A stretch of DNA of 64,000 bases from Streptomyces sp. NBC_01439 (GTDB taxonomy: Bacteria > Actinomycetota > Actinomycetes > Streptomycetales > Streptomycetaceae): contig NZ_CP109487.1 in NCBI RefSeq assembly GCF_036227605.1, positions 4,593,501 to 4,657,500 on the forward strand, written 5' to 3'. The translations under genes were made by a program, and so were the position numbers. The notes below the pieces were generated by a model. It was not told the origin of the DNA. It ran no database searches and was given only the letters and a program-made list of their open reading frames with translations. This document shows positions 54,275 to 62,171 of this stretch, piece by piece; positions within the stretch are counted from its first letter, which is position 1; every line of letters starts with the position of its first letter.

Positions 54275-55789
54275 ATGAACCGCACACGTACGAACGACCG
54301 TTCCTCTCGCACCCGCAGCCGCACCGGCGGCCCCGCTTTCGGCGCTGCCGCCGGTTCGGAGCGGGGCAGCCGCTTCAGCTCGTCGGCCCCGAGCCGTTCC
54401 GGAGGTCCGCGCCGCTCGGGCGGCTACGGCCGCCGACCCGCAGCGGTACAGGGCGAGTTCGCTCCGCCGAAGACCATCACTCCCGCGCTGCCCGCCGTCG
54501 AGGCCTTCGCCGACCTCGACATGCCGGCGGAGCTGCTTGCTGCCCTAGGCGCGCAGGGCCTGAGCGTGCCGTTCCCGATCCAGGGAGCCACCCTGCCCAA
54601 CACCCTCGCAGGCCGCGACGTCCTCGGCCGCGGACGGACCGGCTCCGGTAAGACCCTCGCCTTCGGCCTCGCTCTGCTGGCCCGCACCGCCGGGCAGCGC
54701 GCCGAGCCCCGCCAGCCCCTCGCCCTGGTCCTCGTCCCCACCCGCGAGCTGGCCCAGCAGGTGACCGACGCCCTCACCCCGTACGCCCGCGCCGTGAAGC
54801 TGCGCCTGACCACGGTCGTCGGCGGCATGTCGATCGGCAAGCAGGCCGGAGCTCTGCGCGGAGGCGCAGAGGTCGTCGTGGCTACGCCCGGCCGGTTGAA
54901 GGACCTCATCGACCGTGGCGAATGCCGGCTTAACCAGGTCGCGATCACCGTCCTGGACGAGGCCGACCAGATGGCCGACATGGGCTTCATGCCGCAGGTC
55001 ACCGCCCTCCTGGACCAGGTGCGTCCTGAGGGGCAGCGGATGCTTTTCTCCGCCACCCTCGACCGCAACGTCGACCTGCTGGTGCGCCGCTACCTGACCG
55101 ACCCCGTCGTGCACTCGGTGGACCCGTCCGCGGGCGCCGTCACGACGATGGAGCACCACGTGCTGCACGTCCACGGCGCCGACAAGCACCGCACGACGAC
55201 GGAGATCGCGGCCCGGGAGGGCCGGGTGATCATGTTCCTGGACACCAAGCACGCCGTCGACCGGCTGACCCAGGACCTGCTGAACAGCGGAGTGCGGGCC
55301 GCCGCCCTGCACGGTGGGAAGTCGCAGCCCCAACGCACGCGCACCCTCGCCCAGTTCAAGACCGGACACGTGACCGTACTGGTCGCGACGAACGTGGCGG
55401 CGCGCGGCATCCACGTCGACAACCTCGACCTCGTCGTCAACGTCGACCCGCCCACCGACCACAAGGACTACCTCCACCGCGGCGGCCGCACCGCCCGCGC
55501 CGGCGAGTCCGGCAGCGTCGTCACCCTCGTCACTCCCAACCAGCGCCGCGACATGACCCGCCTCATGCAGGCCGCCGGCATCACACCGCAGACCACCCAG
55601 GTCCGCTCCGGCGAAGAGGCACTGAACCGGATCACCGGCGCCCAAGCCCCCTCCGGCATCCCCGTCGTCATCACCGCACCCGTCGTCGAACGCGCCAAGC
55701 GCAGCGCGGCCTCCCGCGGCAGGCGACGGCCCGCCTCGACGGTCCGGCGCGTGAGCGTGCGGCAGTCCGCCTTCGATGCGGCGGCCTGA
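54275..55789 (+). CDS. DEAD-box RNA helicase
   Basis: The 504-residue product has a basic Arg/Ser/Gly N-terminus (about 65 residues), the Q-motif region PFPIQGATLPNTLAGRDVLG, motif I GRTGSGKT, Ia PTRELAQQ, II DEAD (VLDEADQM), III SAT, V NVAARGIHV and VI HRGGRTARAGE, plus a short basic tail (RGRRRPASTVRRVSVR). It unwinds RNA duplexes and probably aids translation in the cold. ATG 54275 follows GGAAAGG, which is partly held in a hairpin. Confidence 0.95.
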   Translation: MNRTRTNDRSSRTRSRTGGPAFGAAAGSERGSRFSSSAPSRSGGPRRSGGYGRRPAAVQGEFAPPKTITPALPAVEAFADLDMPAELLAALGAQGLSVPFPIQGATLPNTLAGRDVLGRGRTGSGKTLAFGLALLARTAGQRAEPRQPLALVLVPTRELAQQVTDALTPYARAVKLRLTTVVGGMSIGKQAGALRGGAEVVVATPGRLKDLIDRGECRLNQVAITVLDEADQMADMGFMPQVTALLDQVRPEGQRMLFSATLDRNVDLLVRRYLTDPVVHSVDPSAGAVTTMEHHVLHVHGADKHRTTTEIAAREGRVIMFLDTKHAVDRLTQDLLNSGVRAAALHGGKSQPQRTRTLAQFKTGHVTVLVATNVAARGIHVDNLDLVVNVDPPTDHKDYLHRGGRTARAGESGSVVTLVTPNQRRDMTRLMQAAGITPQTTQVRSGEEALNRITGAQAPSGIPVVITAPVVERAKRSAASRGRRRPASTVRRVSVRQSAFDAAA

Positions 55790-55835
55790 GAAGCACGTGA
55801 TCAGGAAACTGACCCATCTCTGCAGGAGGTACGTT

Positions 55836-56240
55836 TTGACGCTGGTCCAGATGCAGCCCCGCTCGGCGAACGCCAACCCTGTGCACCGGACGGTGGACGA
55901 CGCGATGGAGGCGGCCGGTCCACAGGTATGTGACGACATGACGGTCGAGGTGGCCCTGGCCGTCATGGCCGGCGCCCGCGCGGGTCATCTGCTCGTCTGC
56001 GACGAGGACGGCCTGTGCACTGGGCTGGTCACGCAGGCCCAGCTCACCGCCATCCGCGACAGCGCGGCGTACACCGACCGGGTCCGTCTCCGCGACCTGC
56101 TGGGGAACCGCGGGCCGGTCGCCTCACCCGCAACCACGATGGCCGAAGCCGAACACGCGATGCGCTACCGCCGGCTCGATGCCCTGCCGGTCGTCGATGA
56201 GCAGGGCAGTGCTCTGGGCGTCCTCGCCCTTGCCCGCTGA
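55836..56240 (+). CDS. CBS-domain protein
   Basis: I chose TTG 55836 because AGGAGGT (55824-55830) is 5 nt before it; the ATG at 55776 would overlap the helicase. The 134-residue product has two CBS repeats (VCDDMTVEVALAVMAGARAG, VTQAQLTAIRDSAAYTDR; then SPATTMAEAEHAMRYRRLDA, LPVVDEQGSALGVLALAR), which together bind adenine nucleotides. It is likely in one operon with the helicase, 46 bp apart. The output is unknown. Confidence 0.88.
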   Translation: MTLVQMQPRSANANPVHRTVDDAMEAAGPQVCDDMTVEVALAVMAGARAGHLLVCDEDGLCTGLVTQAQLTAIRDSAAYTDRVRLRDLLGNRGPVASPATTMAEAEHAMRYRRLDALPVVDEQGSALGVLALAR

Positions 56241-56292
56241 ACCGCCTCACCGCGGCACGGCCGTCCCCGTCTTCTTCTTCCTGTGAGGCAAC

Positions 56293-56604
56293 ATGCGCTG
56301 TGTCATCGCCCGTTTCCCGTTCGACCTGACCAAGAGCGGTGTCCTGGAGTCGATGAAGGGCATCAAGCCCGAGCAGGTCGTCGGCGAGTCCGTGATCGTC
56401 GGGCGCCGTACCTACCCCGTCAAGCAGGTCGGTCAGGTCATCACGCGCCAGGACCGTCGCGACTTCAGCGCCGGTGAAGTCCTCCGGGCCATGACCCAGC
56501 TCGGGTTCACCTGCCGCGGCCTCCCCCGGGCCGCCGCGCCCAGGCGCGTCCTCAGCCCGCTCCAGCAGGCTTCCGAGATGCTCGGCATCCCGGTGACCGT
56601 CTGA
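56293..56604 (+). CDS. SCO5918-like small protein
   Basis: The 103-residue product begins MRCVIARFPFDLTKSGVLES and reads MKGIKPEQVVGESVIVGRRT, YPVKQVGQVITRQDRRDFSA, LRAMTQLGFTCRGLP. It is a small Streptomyces family found next to cold-shock helicase genes, remembered as SCO5918-like. It has no enzymatic motif; a role with the helicase is inferred from position. Confidence 0.7.
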   Translation: MRCVIARFPFDLTKSGVLESMKGIKPEQVVGESVIVGRRTYPVKQVGQVITRQDRRDFSAGEVLRAMTQLGFTCRGLPRAAAPRRVLSPLQQASEMLGIPVTV

Positions 56605-56641
56605 CGGACAGGACCGGCGCGAGCCGACACCCGAACAGCGA

Positions 56642-56677
56642 GGAGGGCCCGACCGGCACACGCCGGTCGGGCCCTCC
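56642..56677 (+). terminator. 16-bp stem terminator
   Basis: GGAGGGCCCGACCGGC (56642-56657) pairs perfectly with its complement (56662-56677), loop ACAC. Confidence 0.9.
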
Positions 56678-56709
56678 CGCGTACCCAGGGGTTTCTTACG
56701 CGATGTCGG

Positions 56710-57069
56710 TCAGTGGTCGGAGTAGCTGAAGTCGCCCATGGTCCAGGCGCTGACTTCCGCGATCGAGACGCGATACATCCCACCCGTCTCCGGGATCCCG
56801 ACCGTGCCCTGAAGGATGCGGGCCACATGGAAGTGCAGATGAGTGGGCGGTCCCTCGTGGGGTGTCGTGGCGGTGAAGATGGCGGCGAACTCGCCCAGGC
56901 GGGCGGAATCCGTCAGGACCTCCGACACCCGCTGCCTCCACACGGCTTCGGGTGCCAGCCGACCGGTGATGACAGCGCCACCGGTGACAACGGTAAGGGA
57001 CATCTGATTGCTTTGCCCTGACTCCACCAGGGTGGCAACGTCAACGAGCAGCTCGTCAGGCTTCGACAT
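56710..57069 (-). CDS. Hypothetical protein, possibly GvpU-like
   Basis: The 119-residue product starts MSKPDELLVDVATLVESGQS at ATG 57069. MSLTVVTGGAVITGRLAPEA and FHVARILQGTVGIPETGGMY, YRVSIAEVSAWTMGDFSYSD are beta-rich and resemble the gas-vesicle accessory protein GvpU at the N-terminal half. No gas-vesicle gene is near. Treat as unknown. Confidence 0.6.
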   Translation of the reverse strand: MSKPDELLVDVATLVESGQSNQMSLTVVTGGAVITGRLAPEAVWRQRVSEVLTDSARLGEFAAIFTATTPHEGPPTHLHFHVARILQGTVGIPETGGMYRVSIAEVSAWTMGDFSYSDH

Positions 57070-57102
57070 GAGAGCCGATCTTATGCACCAGTCGTCCCGT
57101 CC

Positions 57103-57130
57103 TCTCGACCGGTAGCACTACCGGTCGAGA
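57103..57130. promoter_or_regulatory. 28-bp dyad upstream of the 57069 gene
   Basis: TCTCGACCGGTAG (57103-57115) is followed, after CA, by its perfect complement (57118-57130). The 2-nt gap is too small for a good RNA loop, so a protein operator for the minus-strand gene is more likely than a terminator. Confidence 0.5.
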
Positions 57131-57321
57131 AGTGCACTCACCGCCTTCCCGCCGGAGCCCCGACGGGTGACGACACCGGTTGCTCGTGCGATGCGGTGAC
57201 CATGGGCCAGCCGAATCCACCGGTATGGCCGCACAGGAAACGGGGCCCGAACCCCTGACCTGCTGTGCAGGCTGCTCTGCGCATCCAGTCCGACCGCGAA
57301 CGTCTAGCTCTCCTCGGCGGG

Positions 57322-58009
57322 CACGAAAATCTATGATGGCCGGAGTAGACATTGGGCTGTGACGTGGTTATGGTTTCTCTCGTAGCCCAGAGAGACAGCA
57401 AGGCCTGGCAGAGACGAACTGCCGGGCAGCAGTACCCGCAGTTGCAGTGCGCAGGACGGTGCGGTGGTGGAGTTCCGAAGCCAGGGTTGTCGCAGGACGG
57501 CGACGGGACTGACGACCGGACCGGGTGACCCGCAGTGATCAGGGGCCGCCGTGAGCAGTACCCAGCAGTGAAGTAGTGAGCAGCACCTCGGTGAAGGCGT
57601 CGGCTGCGGATGCGCGCACCGGGAAGTTCGGCAGTGGGGTTCTAAGCCAGAGCAGTCGCAGGATGGGCAACGGGGCTGGCTGCCGAAAAGTGGCGCTGCA
57701 GCAGGCCACCAGCAGTACGCAGTACCGCAGTAACCCGCAGTTGCAGTCTCTCCCGTTTGGTAAGCAGTTGATCGCCGAGGGAAGAACGGAGGAGTTGAGG
57801 CGCCATCAGGATCGCCCGGGCGGAAGTCTTGAGTCCGGGTACCGCAGGACATCGATAGTGAGGTGGTCTCCGGTCGAGCAACCGCGATCCCCGCACAGCC
57901 TGTCCCCGTTCGGACGGGTCGGCGGAGACAGTAGGCCGGCGCAGAACTAGGGCCGGCAGATGGTGTAGCAGTTCCTTCGGGGCCCCGGTGCTGAACGCAC
58001 CGGGGCCCC
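57322..58009 (+). ncRNA. GCAGT-rich repeated leader element, copy 1
   Basis: This 688-bp stretch matches 62928-63641 over its whole length. It begins CACGAAAATCTATGA, has a promoter TAGACA (57346-57351) - 17 bp - TATGGT (57369-57374), then 15 occurrences of GCAGT, and ends in a hairpin at 57979-58009. Reading frames in it are not conserved between copies, so it is non-coding. Its downstream gene is wrecked. Confidence 0.7.
57979..58009 (+). terminator. Hairpin ending element copy 1
   Basis: GGGGCCCCGGTGC (57979-57991) pairs with GCACCGGGGCCCC (57997-58009). Compared with copy 2 one C-G pair here replaces a T-A pair, so the structure is kept. Confidence 0.8.
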
Positions 58010-58046
58010 TCCTTTCGTTCCGCCCCCTCTTGCTCTCCAGGCCTGT

Positions 58047-58170
58047 CTGATCACCCGCTCCGCTCGCCTGCGTCCTCCGCCACTACTTCCGCTACCCAGC
58101 TGCGCAGCGCCGCCCACGTCCGAGAGCTCGTCGGCCACGGCACTGTCGTGGAAGCGGCCCGGCTAGTCAC
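58047..58170 (+). pseudogene. Decayed MerR-type gene after element copy 1
   Basis: From CTGATCACC (58047) the DNA follows the intact MerR gene at 63790 onward (CGCTCCGCTC, CGCTAC, GCGCCGCCC, CTCGTCG), about 70% by eye, through the codons for the end of the HTH and next helix. The first 35 or so codons are deleted and frames are shifted. Confidence 0.7.
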
Positions 58171-58220
58171 GAACCAGGGCGATTACCCTCCGCGTTCCGC
58201 ATGGAGTGGGAGGCCTCGCC

Positions 58221-58280
58221 GTGAAGGTTGATGCGGAGAAGGAGCCGGCTTCATCGCCCAGGACGGCAGCTGCCAGGACT
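58221..58280 (+). pseudogene. Cold-shock gene fragment
   Basis: GTGAAG, then GCGG.GAAGG, then GGCTTCATCGCCCAGGACGG match the cspA-type gene (53773-53825) with two gaps. Translated in pieces it recalls VKWFNAEKGFGFIAQDG. It is a relic of about 20 codons. Confidence 0.55.
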
Positions 58281-58303
58281 AGGAGAGCACTTGCCAGACG
58301 CGA

Positions 58304-58579
58304 TCAGGTGCGGATACGGCTGTTGCGGCCGTCGTGCTCGTCGGCGGTGTCGTCGTTGAACCAGTAGTCGTCGGCGGCCAGGTAGCGGAAGGAATGGTTG
58401 CTGCCGGTGGGCAGCTCAACGGTGACCGCGCGGTTGCCGTCCTTGCGGAGGGTAAGAGGGTGCACGCCGGGGCACCAGTCGTTGAAGTCGCCGACCACGC
58501 TCACCTCGGCCGCAGGCATGTCGGCGGGCAGAACGAAGGTGACCTTGGCGCGGTTCTTGCGCACGGCGCGTTCCAGCAC
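58304..58579 (-). CDS. Isoamylase early-set (CBM48-like) domain protein
   Basis: The 91-residue product (GTG 58579, AGGAG upstream) is one immunoglobulin-like E-set domain: KVTFVLPADMPAAEVSVVGD, FNDWCPGVHPLTLRKDGNRA, VTVELPTGSNHSFRYLAADD, YWFNDDTADEHDGRNSRI. Such domains bind glucan in glycogen enzymes and AMPK beta. As a free domain it may bind glycogen or act in signalling. It stands alone in the stress cluster. Confidence 0.85.
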   Translation of the reverse strand: MLERAVRKNRAKVTFVLPADMPAAEVSVVGDFNDWCPGVHPLTLRKDGNRAVTVELPTGSNHSFRYLAADDYWFNDDTADEHDGRNSRIRT

Positions 58580-58999
58580 GAGAGACTCCTGACGGACAGG
58601 GGGAGGGACAGTACGGGCCCATGGTCAGGGCAGAGCAGGAGCCGCGCACGCCGACGCCGCCGTACTGCCCACCGGGTCACCCACCCGCTGCACCCAGCAG
58701 GACGCGCAACCGGGCACATGTGACAGTGCACGTGGGGTAGGACGACGGATTGCCCCACGCAAGCAGGACCCGGCCGGGGCCCCGTAGCCACACCGGCCGG
58801 GTCCTGCGCCATGCGAAGCAGACGTTCCGCGAGCACGCCAAACTTCGGACCGGATAGCCCCGAAGCAGCGTCACCCCCATTCCAGCCCACCTCGGCGAGG
58901 GCGGCCTGGGGGTTCGGTCCTGGTCGGTGGCAGGGGCTTGGCCCCGGAAGGCGACCGTCCCCGCCGGTGATGGGCGGCGCCCGTACGCGACCGGTGTGC
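58580..58999. other. 420-bp gap between E-set and STAS genes
   Basis: It holds the upstream region of the E-set gene and a terminator at 58763-58807. No gene is supported. Confidence 0.45.
58763..58807 (-). terminator. 15-bp stem terminator
   Basis: GCAGGACCCGGCCGG (58763-58777) pairs perfectly with its complement (58793-58807). It lies downstream of the STAS gene on its strand. Confidence 0.75.
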
Positions 59000-59398
59000 C
59001 TAGTGAGGCAGGCCGTCCGGCCATCCCTCCGAAGAGCGGTCGCCGGGCGGCGGGTCGTGGTCCGCGGGGAAGAGGGGCAGGGTGCCGGTCATCTCCAGGA
59101 GGCGCAGGAGCTGGTGGTTGGGGGCTGCCAGGCGAACGACGGTTCCGGTCTCCTGTGCTGCGCGCCGGGCAGCGAGGAGTGCGTTGAGCGCGGCGGAGTC
59201 GCAGAAGGAGACGCGGCTGCAGTCGACCGTCACGGGCTTGGCCGGTGAGGCGTGGGTGAGGGCTTCGGCGAGGGCGAACCGCAGGGCGGGGGCTGTCTCG
59301 ATGTCGATCTCGCCCGAGGGCCTGATGGCAACGGCGTGCTCCAGGACTTCCACGGCGATGGCGTTGCCGCCGGCCTCCGGGGAAGGGCGTTCGGCCAT
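59000..59398 (-). CDS. STAS-domain anti-sigma-factor antagonist
   Basis: The 132-residue product has the STAS fold of SpoIIAA/RsbV: HAVAIRPSGEIDIETAPALR, VTVDCSRVSFCDSAALNALL with the phospho-acceptor Ser in DSAAL, and GTVVRLAAPNHQLLRLLEMT. Unphosphorylated it would bind an RsbW-type kinase and free a sigma factor. PP2C phosphatases at 8853 and 45639 are the type that would activate it; no cognate kinase is adjacent. Confidence 0.92.
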   Translation of the reverse strand: MAERPSPEAGGNAIAVEVLEHAVAIRPSGEIDIETAPALRFALAEALTHASPAKPVTVDCSRVSFCDSAALNALLAARRAAQETGTVVRLAAPNHQLLRLLEMTGTLPLFPADHDPPPGDRSSEGWPDGLPH

Positions 59399-59472
59399 GG
59401 TGGGTCACTCCTGGGTTCGTGTCGTGGCCCCCGAAGCCCGTGGTCCGGTCGGCGGTTCGGGGGAGGGGCGGG

Positions 59473-60153
59473 TCAGGTGCTTCGCTGGTCGTGGGTTTCC
59501 TGGCGGAGCCGGTCGGTGTGCCGGGTCAGGGCGTCGATGCGTTCGGCGAGCTCGGTGTCCTCGGGTCGCAGGTGGGCACGGGTGTCGATCAGAGGGCGGA
59601 CGAGGCGGGCGGCGTCGTCGGCGGCGAGGGCCAGGTTCAGGTCGCCGACGGCGCCCTCGGCACCGTCGGGGAGATCGGTCAGAGCGGTGACCTGGCCGGC
59701 GAGACGGCGCAGGTCGGCCGCGTGGTCGCGGGCCCAGGTGGTCACCGTGCGGTCGGCGGCGCGCGTGTCGCGCGTGGCCTGGACGCGCTGCTCGCCGGTA
59801 CTCCCGACCGCTCCCGGGCGCAGCCGCAGGTAGCGCCGTTCTGCGGCCTGGCGGCTGGCGACCCCGAGCGGGCCCGCGAGGTCGGCCCAGCTCGCGCCCC
59901 GCCCGCGGGCGGTCTCGATCAGCCCGCTCTCCCAGTCGGCGAGCTGCTCGCGGACCTCGCGCAGCAGCAACAGCGCGGCCAGGGCCGGGTGTGGACCCGG
60001 GTCCGGCGCGCGCCCCGTCGGGGCCGTCGTTGGTGCTGCGGAGGGTCGCTGCGCGTCCCGCAGGGCCTGGTCGATGGTCTCCAGTGCCGCCGCGGCGGCG
60101 AGGAAGGGGACCTGGGTGGGCGGTGGGGTGGCCTCGCGTTCGGCCTCGTTCAT
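59473..60153 (-). CDS. HSP18-associated putative regulator
   Basis: The 226-residue product begins MNEAEREATPPPTQVPFLAA and has the segment ASWADLAGPLGVASRQAAER (about 87-106), a probable helix-turn-helix, within mainly helical sequence ending THAHLRPEDTELAERIDAL-like. It is divergent from hsp18 and shares a 129-bp region with paired GATGAC repeats. By position it is the likely hsp18 regulator. It is not the RheA family, which is an integral-type thermosensor of different sequence. Confidence 0.7.
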   Translation of the reverse strand: MNEAEREATPPPTQVPFLAAAAALETIDQALRDAQRPSAAPTTAPTGRAPDPGPHPALAALLLLREVREQLADWESGLIETARGRGASWADLAGPLGVASRQAAERRYLRLRPGAVGSTGEQRVQATRDTRAADRTVTTWARDHAADLRRLAGQVTALTDLPDGAEGAVGDLNLALAADDAARLVRPLIDTRAHLRPEDTELAERIDALTRHTDRLRQETHDQRST

Positions 60154-60171
60154 GGGACTCTCCGTTGGCTT

Positions 60172-60224
60172 GTCATCCTCCAGATGACTGCTTACTTGTC
60201 ATCGTTTCGATGACATGTTACAAC
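60172..60224 (+). promoter_or_regulatory. hsp18 promoter with two inverted repeats
   Basis: GTCATC-CTCCA-GATGAC (60172-60188) and TGTCATCG-TTT-CGATGACA (60197-60215) are two copies of one operator, 26 bp apart. The second overlaps the promoter: TTGTCA (60196-60201), 17-bp spacer, TACAAC (60219-60224). Repressor binding would block RNA polymerase. Confidence 0.8.
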
Positions 60225-60282
60225 GGAGGCACGTTGAAGCGCATTGGCAGTTTCTGCCTGAACCAACTGGAGGTGTTTCGCG

Positions 60283-60717
60283 ATGTTGATGCGCACCGAC
60301 CCGTTCCGCGAGATGGACCGGATCGTCCAGCAGCTGTCGGGTACGTCTGGCACGTGGTCGAAGCCGTCGGTGATGCCGATGGACGCCTACCGTCAGGGTG
60401 ACGTGTACGTGATCGCCTTCGACCTCCCCGGTGTGAGCACCGAGGCGATCGACATCGACGTCGAGCGGAACATGCTGACGGTGAAGGCCGAGCGTCGGCC
60501 CACGGGGAAGTCCGACGGAGTGCAGATGGAGCTCTCCGAGCGGCCCCTGGGCGTCTTCTCCCGCCAGATCATGCTGGCCGACACCCTCGACACCGAGCAC
60601 ATCGAAGCCGACTACGACGCGGGCGTCCTGACCCTGCGGATCCCGATCGCCGAGCGCGCCAAGCCGCGGAAGATCAGCATCGGCGGCGAATCCGGCCGCA
60701 AGCAGATCTCCGGCTGA
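60283..60717 (+). CDS. hsp18: Small heat-shock protein Hsp18 (Hsp20/alpha-crystallin)
   Basis: The 144-residue product has the alpha-crystallin domain: MDAYRQGDVYVIAFDLPGVS, TEAIDIDVERNMLTVKAERR, FSRQIMLADTLDTEHIEADY, and DAGVLTLRIPIAERAKPRKI with the AGVLTLRIP signature. It binds unfolding proteins and holds them for refolding. GGAGGT (60269-60274) is 8 nt before ATG 60283. Two DUF2267 genes follow in the same direction. Confidence 0.96.
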   Translation: MLMRTDPFREMDRIVQQLSGTSGTWSKPSVMPMDAYRQGDVYVIAFDLPGVSTEAIDIDVERNMLTVKAERRPTGKSDGVQMELSERPLGVFSRQIMLADTLDTEHIEADYDAGVLTLRIPIAERAKPRKISIGGESGRKQISG

Positions 60718-60810
60718 TCGGCCCCAAAGCGGAGGACGGGGAACCGATCCCCCTCCGGCACCCCGTCCTCCGCGCCCCTCGCCCCTTCACCCCTCCCCGG
60801 AGGTGACGTG

Positions 60811-61206
60811 ATGTCGATACGCAGGGAGGCGTTCCTGGCCCACGTCCAGGAACGCGGCGAGTACACGACCCTGCCGGAAGCCGAACGGGCGGCGCGCGTC
60901 GTCCTGGCCCTACTGGGCGCGCACCTGGTCGGCACCGTGCGGGCCGAGCTCGCCGCCCGGCTCCCCGAGACGTACGCCCTGATCCTTCTGAATCCCCTGC
61001 AGGCCGCCGAACCGCTCTCACCCGAACGCTTCGTCCGCGCGACCGCGGCCTGGATCGAGGGCGCCACCGAGAAGACGGCCCTGTGGGACATCGGCGCGGT
61101 CCTCTCCACCGTGGCCGCAGCGGCGGGTGACGTCCTCATGCGCGAGGTCCTGATCCAGCTCCCGCCCGGCTACGACCTCCTCTTCGGGCACCCCCAGCCC
61201 ATCTGA
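60811..61206 (+). CDS. DUF2267 protein 1
   Basis: The 131-residue product from ATG 60811 (GGAGGT upstream) has the DUF2267 helical pattern: FLAHVQERGEYTTLPEAERA, ARVVLALLGAHLVGTVRAEL, AARLPETYALILLN and REVLIQLPPGYDLLF. The family is common in stress clusters and has no known activity. It lies 93 bp after hsp18, so it is probably heat induced with it. Confidence 0.85.
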   Translation: MSIRREAFLAHVQERGEYTTLPEAERAARVVLALLGAHLVGTVRAELAARLPETYALILLNPLQAAEPLSPERFVRATAAWIEGATEKTALWDIGAVLSTVAAAAGDVLMREVLIQLPPGYDLLFGHPQPI

Positions 61207-61260
61207 CCGGCGTCGACGGCCGGAACTCGAACCTTCGAAGAGAAAGGCAACCGCAGCACC

Positions 61261-61707
61261 ATGTACGACCAGCCTCGACCGGACCGGCTCACCCCCGCCA
61301 TGACGTTCGACCAGATGCTGGAACGCGTCCGCTACGAGGGCGCCTACCCCACCCGCGAACGCGCGGAAGAAGCCGTCCGCACCGTGCTTGCCGCGCTCGG
61401 CCGGCAGGTCACCGGTGACGAGCGCGTCGACCTCGCTCAGTGCCTGCCCGTCGAAGCCGCCCTCACCCTGACCGCCCAGATCCCCGATACCGAGCAGCTC
61501 ACCGGCTGGGGCTTCGTCAAGGACCTGGCCGCACGAACCGGCGCGAGCCCGGCCATCGCCCGCTGGGACACCGGCGCCGTACTAGCCACCGTCACCGCGC
61601 TCGCCGGACCCGACCTCCTTGCCCGCGTCCTCCAGCGACTCCCCGACGACTACGCACTCCTCTTCGGACAGGCGCAACTGCGCCGGCCTCAGCGCGCCGC
61701 CGCCTGA
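61261..61707 (+). CDS. DUF2267 protein 2
   Basis: The 148-residue product repeats the pattern of the preceding protein: FDQMLERVRYEGAYPTRERA, EEAVRTVLAALGRQVTGDER, AQCLPVEAALTLTAQI and LARVLQRLPDDYALLFGQAQ. The two are paralogues from a tandem duplication, now well diverged. It may work as a heterodimer with the first. Function unknown. Confidence 0.85.
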   Translation: MYDQPRPDRLTPAMTFDQMLERVRYEGAYPTRERAEEAVRTVLAALGRQVTGDERVDLAQCLPVEAALTLTAQIPDTEQLTGWGFVKDLAARTGASPAIARWDTGAVLATVTALAGPDLLARVLQRLPDDYALLFGQAQLRRPQRAAA

Positions 61708-61734
61708 CCGGAGCCGGCTGCGCGCAGACATGCA

Positions 61735-61770
61735 ACGGGGCCGGGACCGCTCCTGCGGTCCCGGCCCCGT
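61735..61770. terminator. Bidirectional 16-bp stem terminator
   Basis: ACGGGGCCGGGACCGC (61735-61750) pairs perfectly with its complement (61755-61770), loop TCCT, between convergent genes. Confidence 0.9.
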
Positions 61771-61782
61771 GGACACGAGGCG

Positions 61783-61956
61783 TCAGTGCTTGAAGGTGTC
61801 CTTGATCTTTTCCTTGGCCTCGCGGGCATCGCCCTTGGCCTGCTCCGCGCGACCCTCGGCGGTCATCCGCTCCTTGCCCGTCAGACGGCCAGCGGTCTCC
61901 TTGAGCTTGCCCTTGGCCTGCTCGCCCTTCGCCTCGGCCTTCTGCTCACCAGACAC
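61783..61956 (-). CDS. CsbD-family stress protein
   Basis: The 57-residue product from GTG 61956 (GGGAG upstream) reads MSGEQKAEAKGEQAKGKLKE, TAGRLTGKERMTAEGRAEQA, KGDAREAKEKIKDTFKH. This is the CsbD four-helix pattern with its GRLTG-type turn. CsbD proteins are general-stress proteins under SigB-type control in other bacteria. It is short, highly charged and complete. Confidence 0.92.
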   Translation of the reverse strand: MSGEQKAEAKGEQAKGKLKETAGRLTGKERMTAEGRAEQAKGDAREAKEKIKDTFKH

Positions 61957-62171
61957 AGCTGATCACTCCCTGTTCGATGGAAAGGTCTTACAGAACCCCG
62001 TATGACCGGTGGGATCCCTCCCAAACAGACAGGCCGGCAATGGGGTGACGCTCGGGGCGAAACGTTCGGCCATGGGCCAGCCGGCCTGGATGTCGCAGCG
62101 GTTCGCGCGGCGCCTCATGGAGGTGCCCGTGCCAGCGAGCCGGAGCGCGGTGGTGAGGAGCCGCGATCGTG

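Noticed and set aside
57056..57352. Minus-strand frames starting MSTPAIIDF and MSTPAVIDF (62755-62958) at the edges of both element copies
   Set aside because: The shared start lies in the conserved DNA of the element; the rest of the two frames is unrelated, so they are not homologous proteins.
57420..57760. CRISPR-like array from the recurring GCAGTACC words
   Set aside because: Spacing is irregular, there are no unique spacers of constant length and no cas genes are near.
57331..57852. Cys/Pro-rich minus-strand frames inside the repeated element as a possible peptide gene
   Set aside because: Insertions between the two copies shift the frames, and the pattern comes from GCAGT words read backwards.
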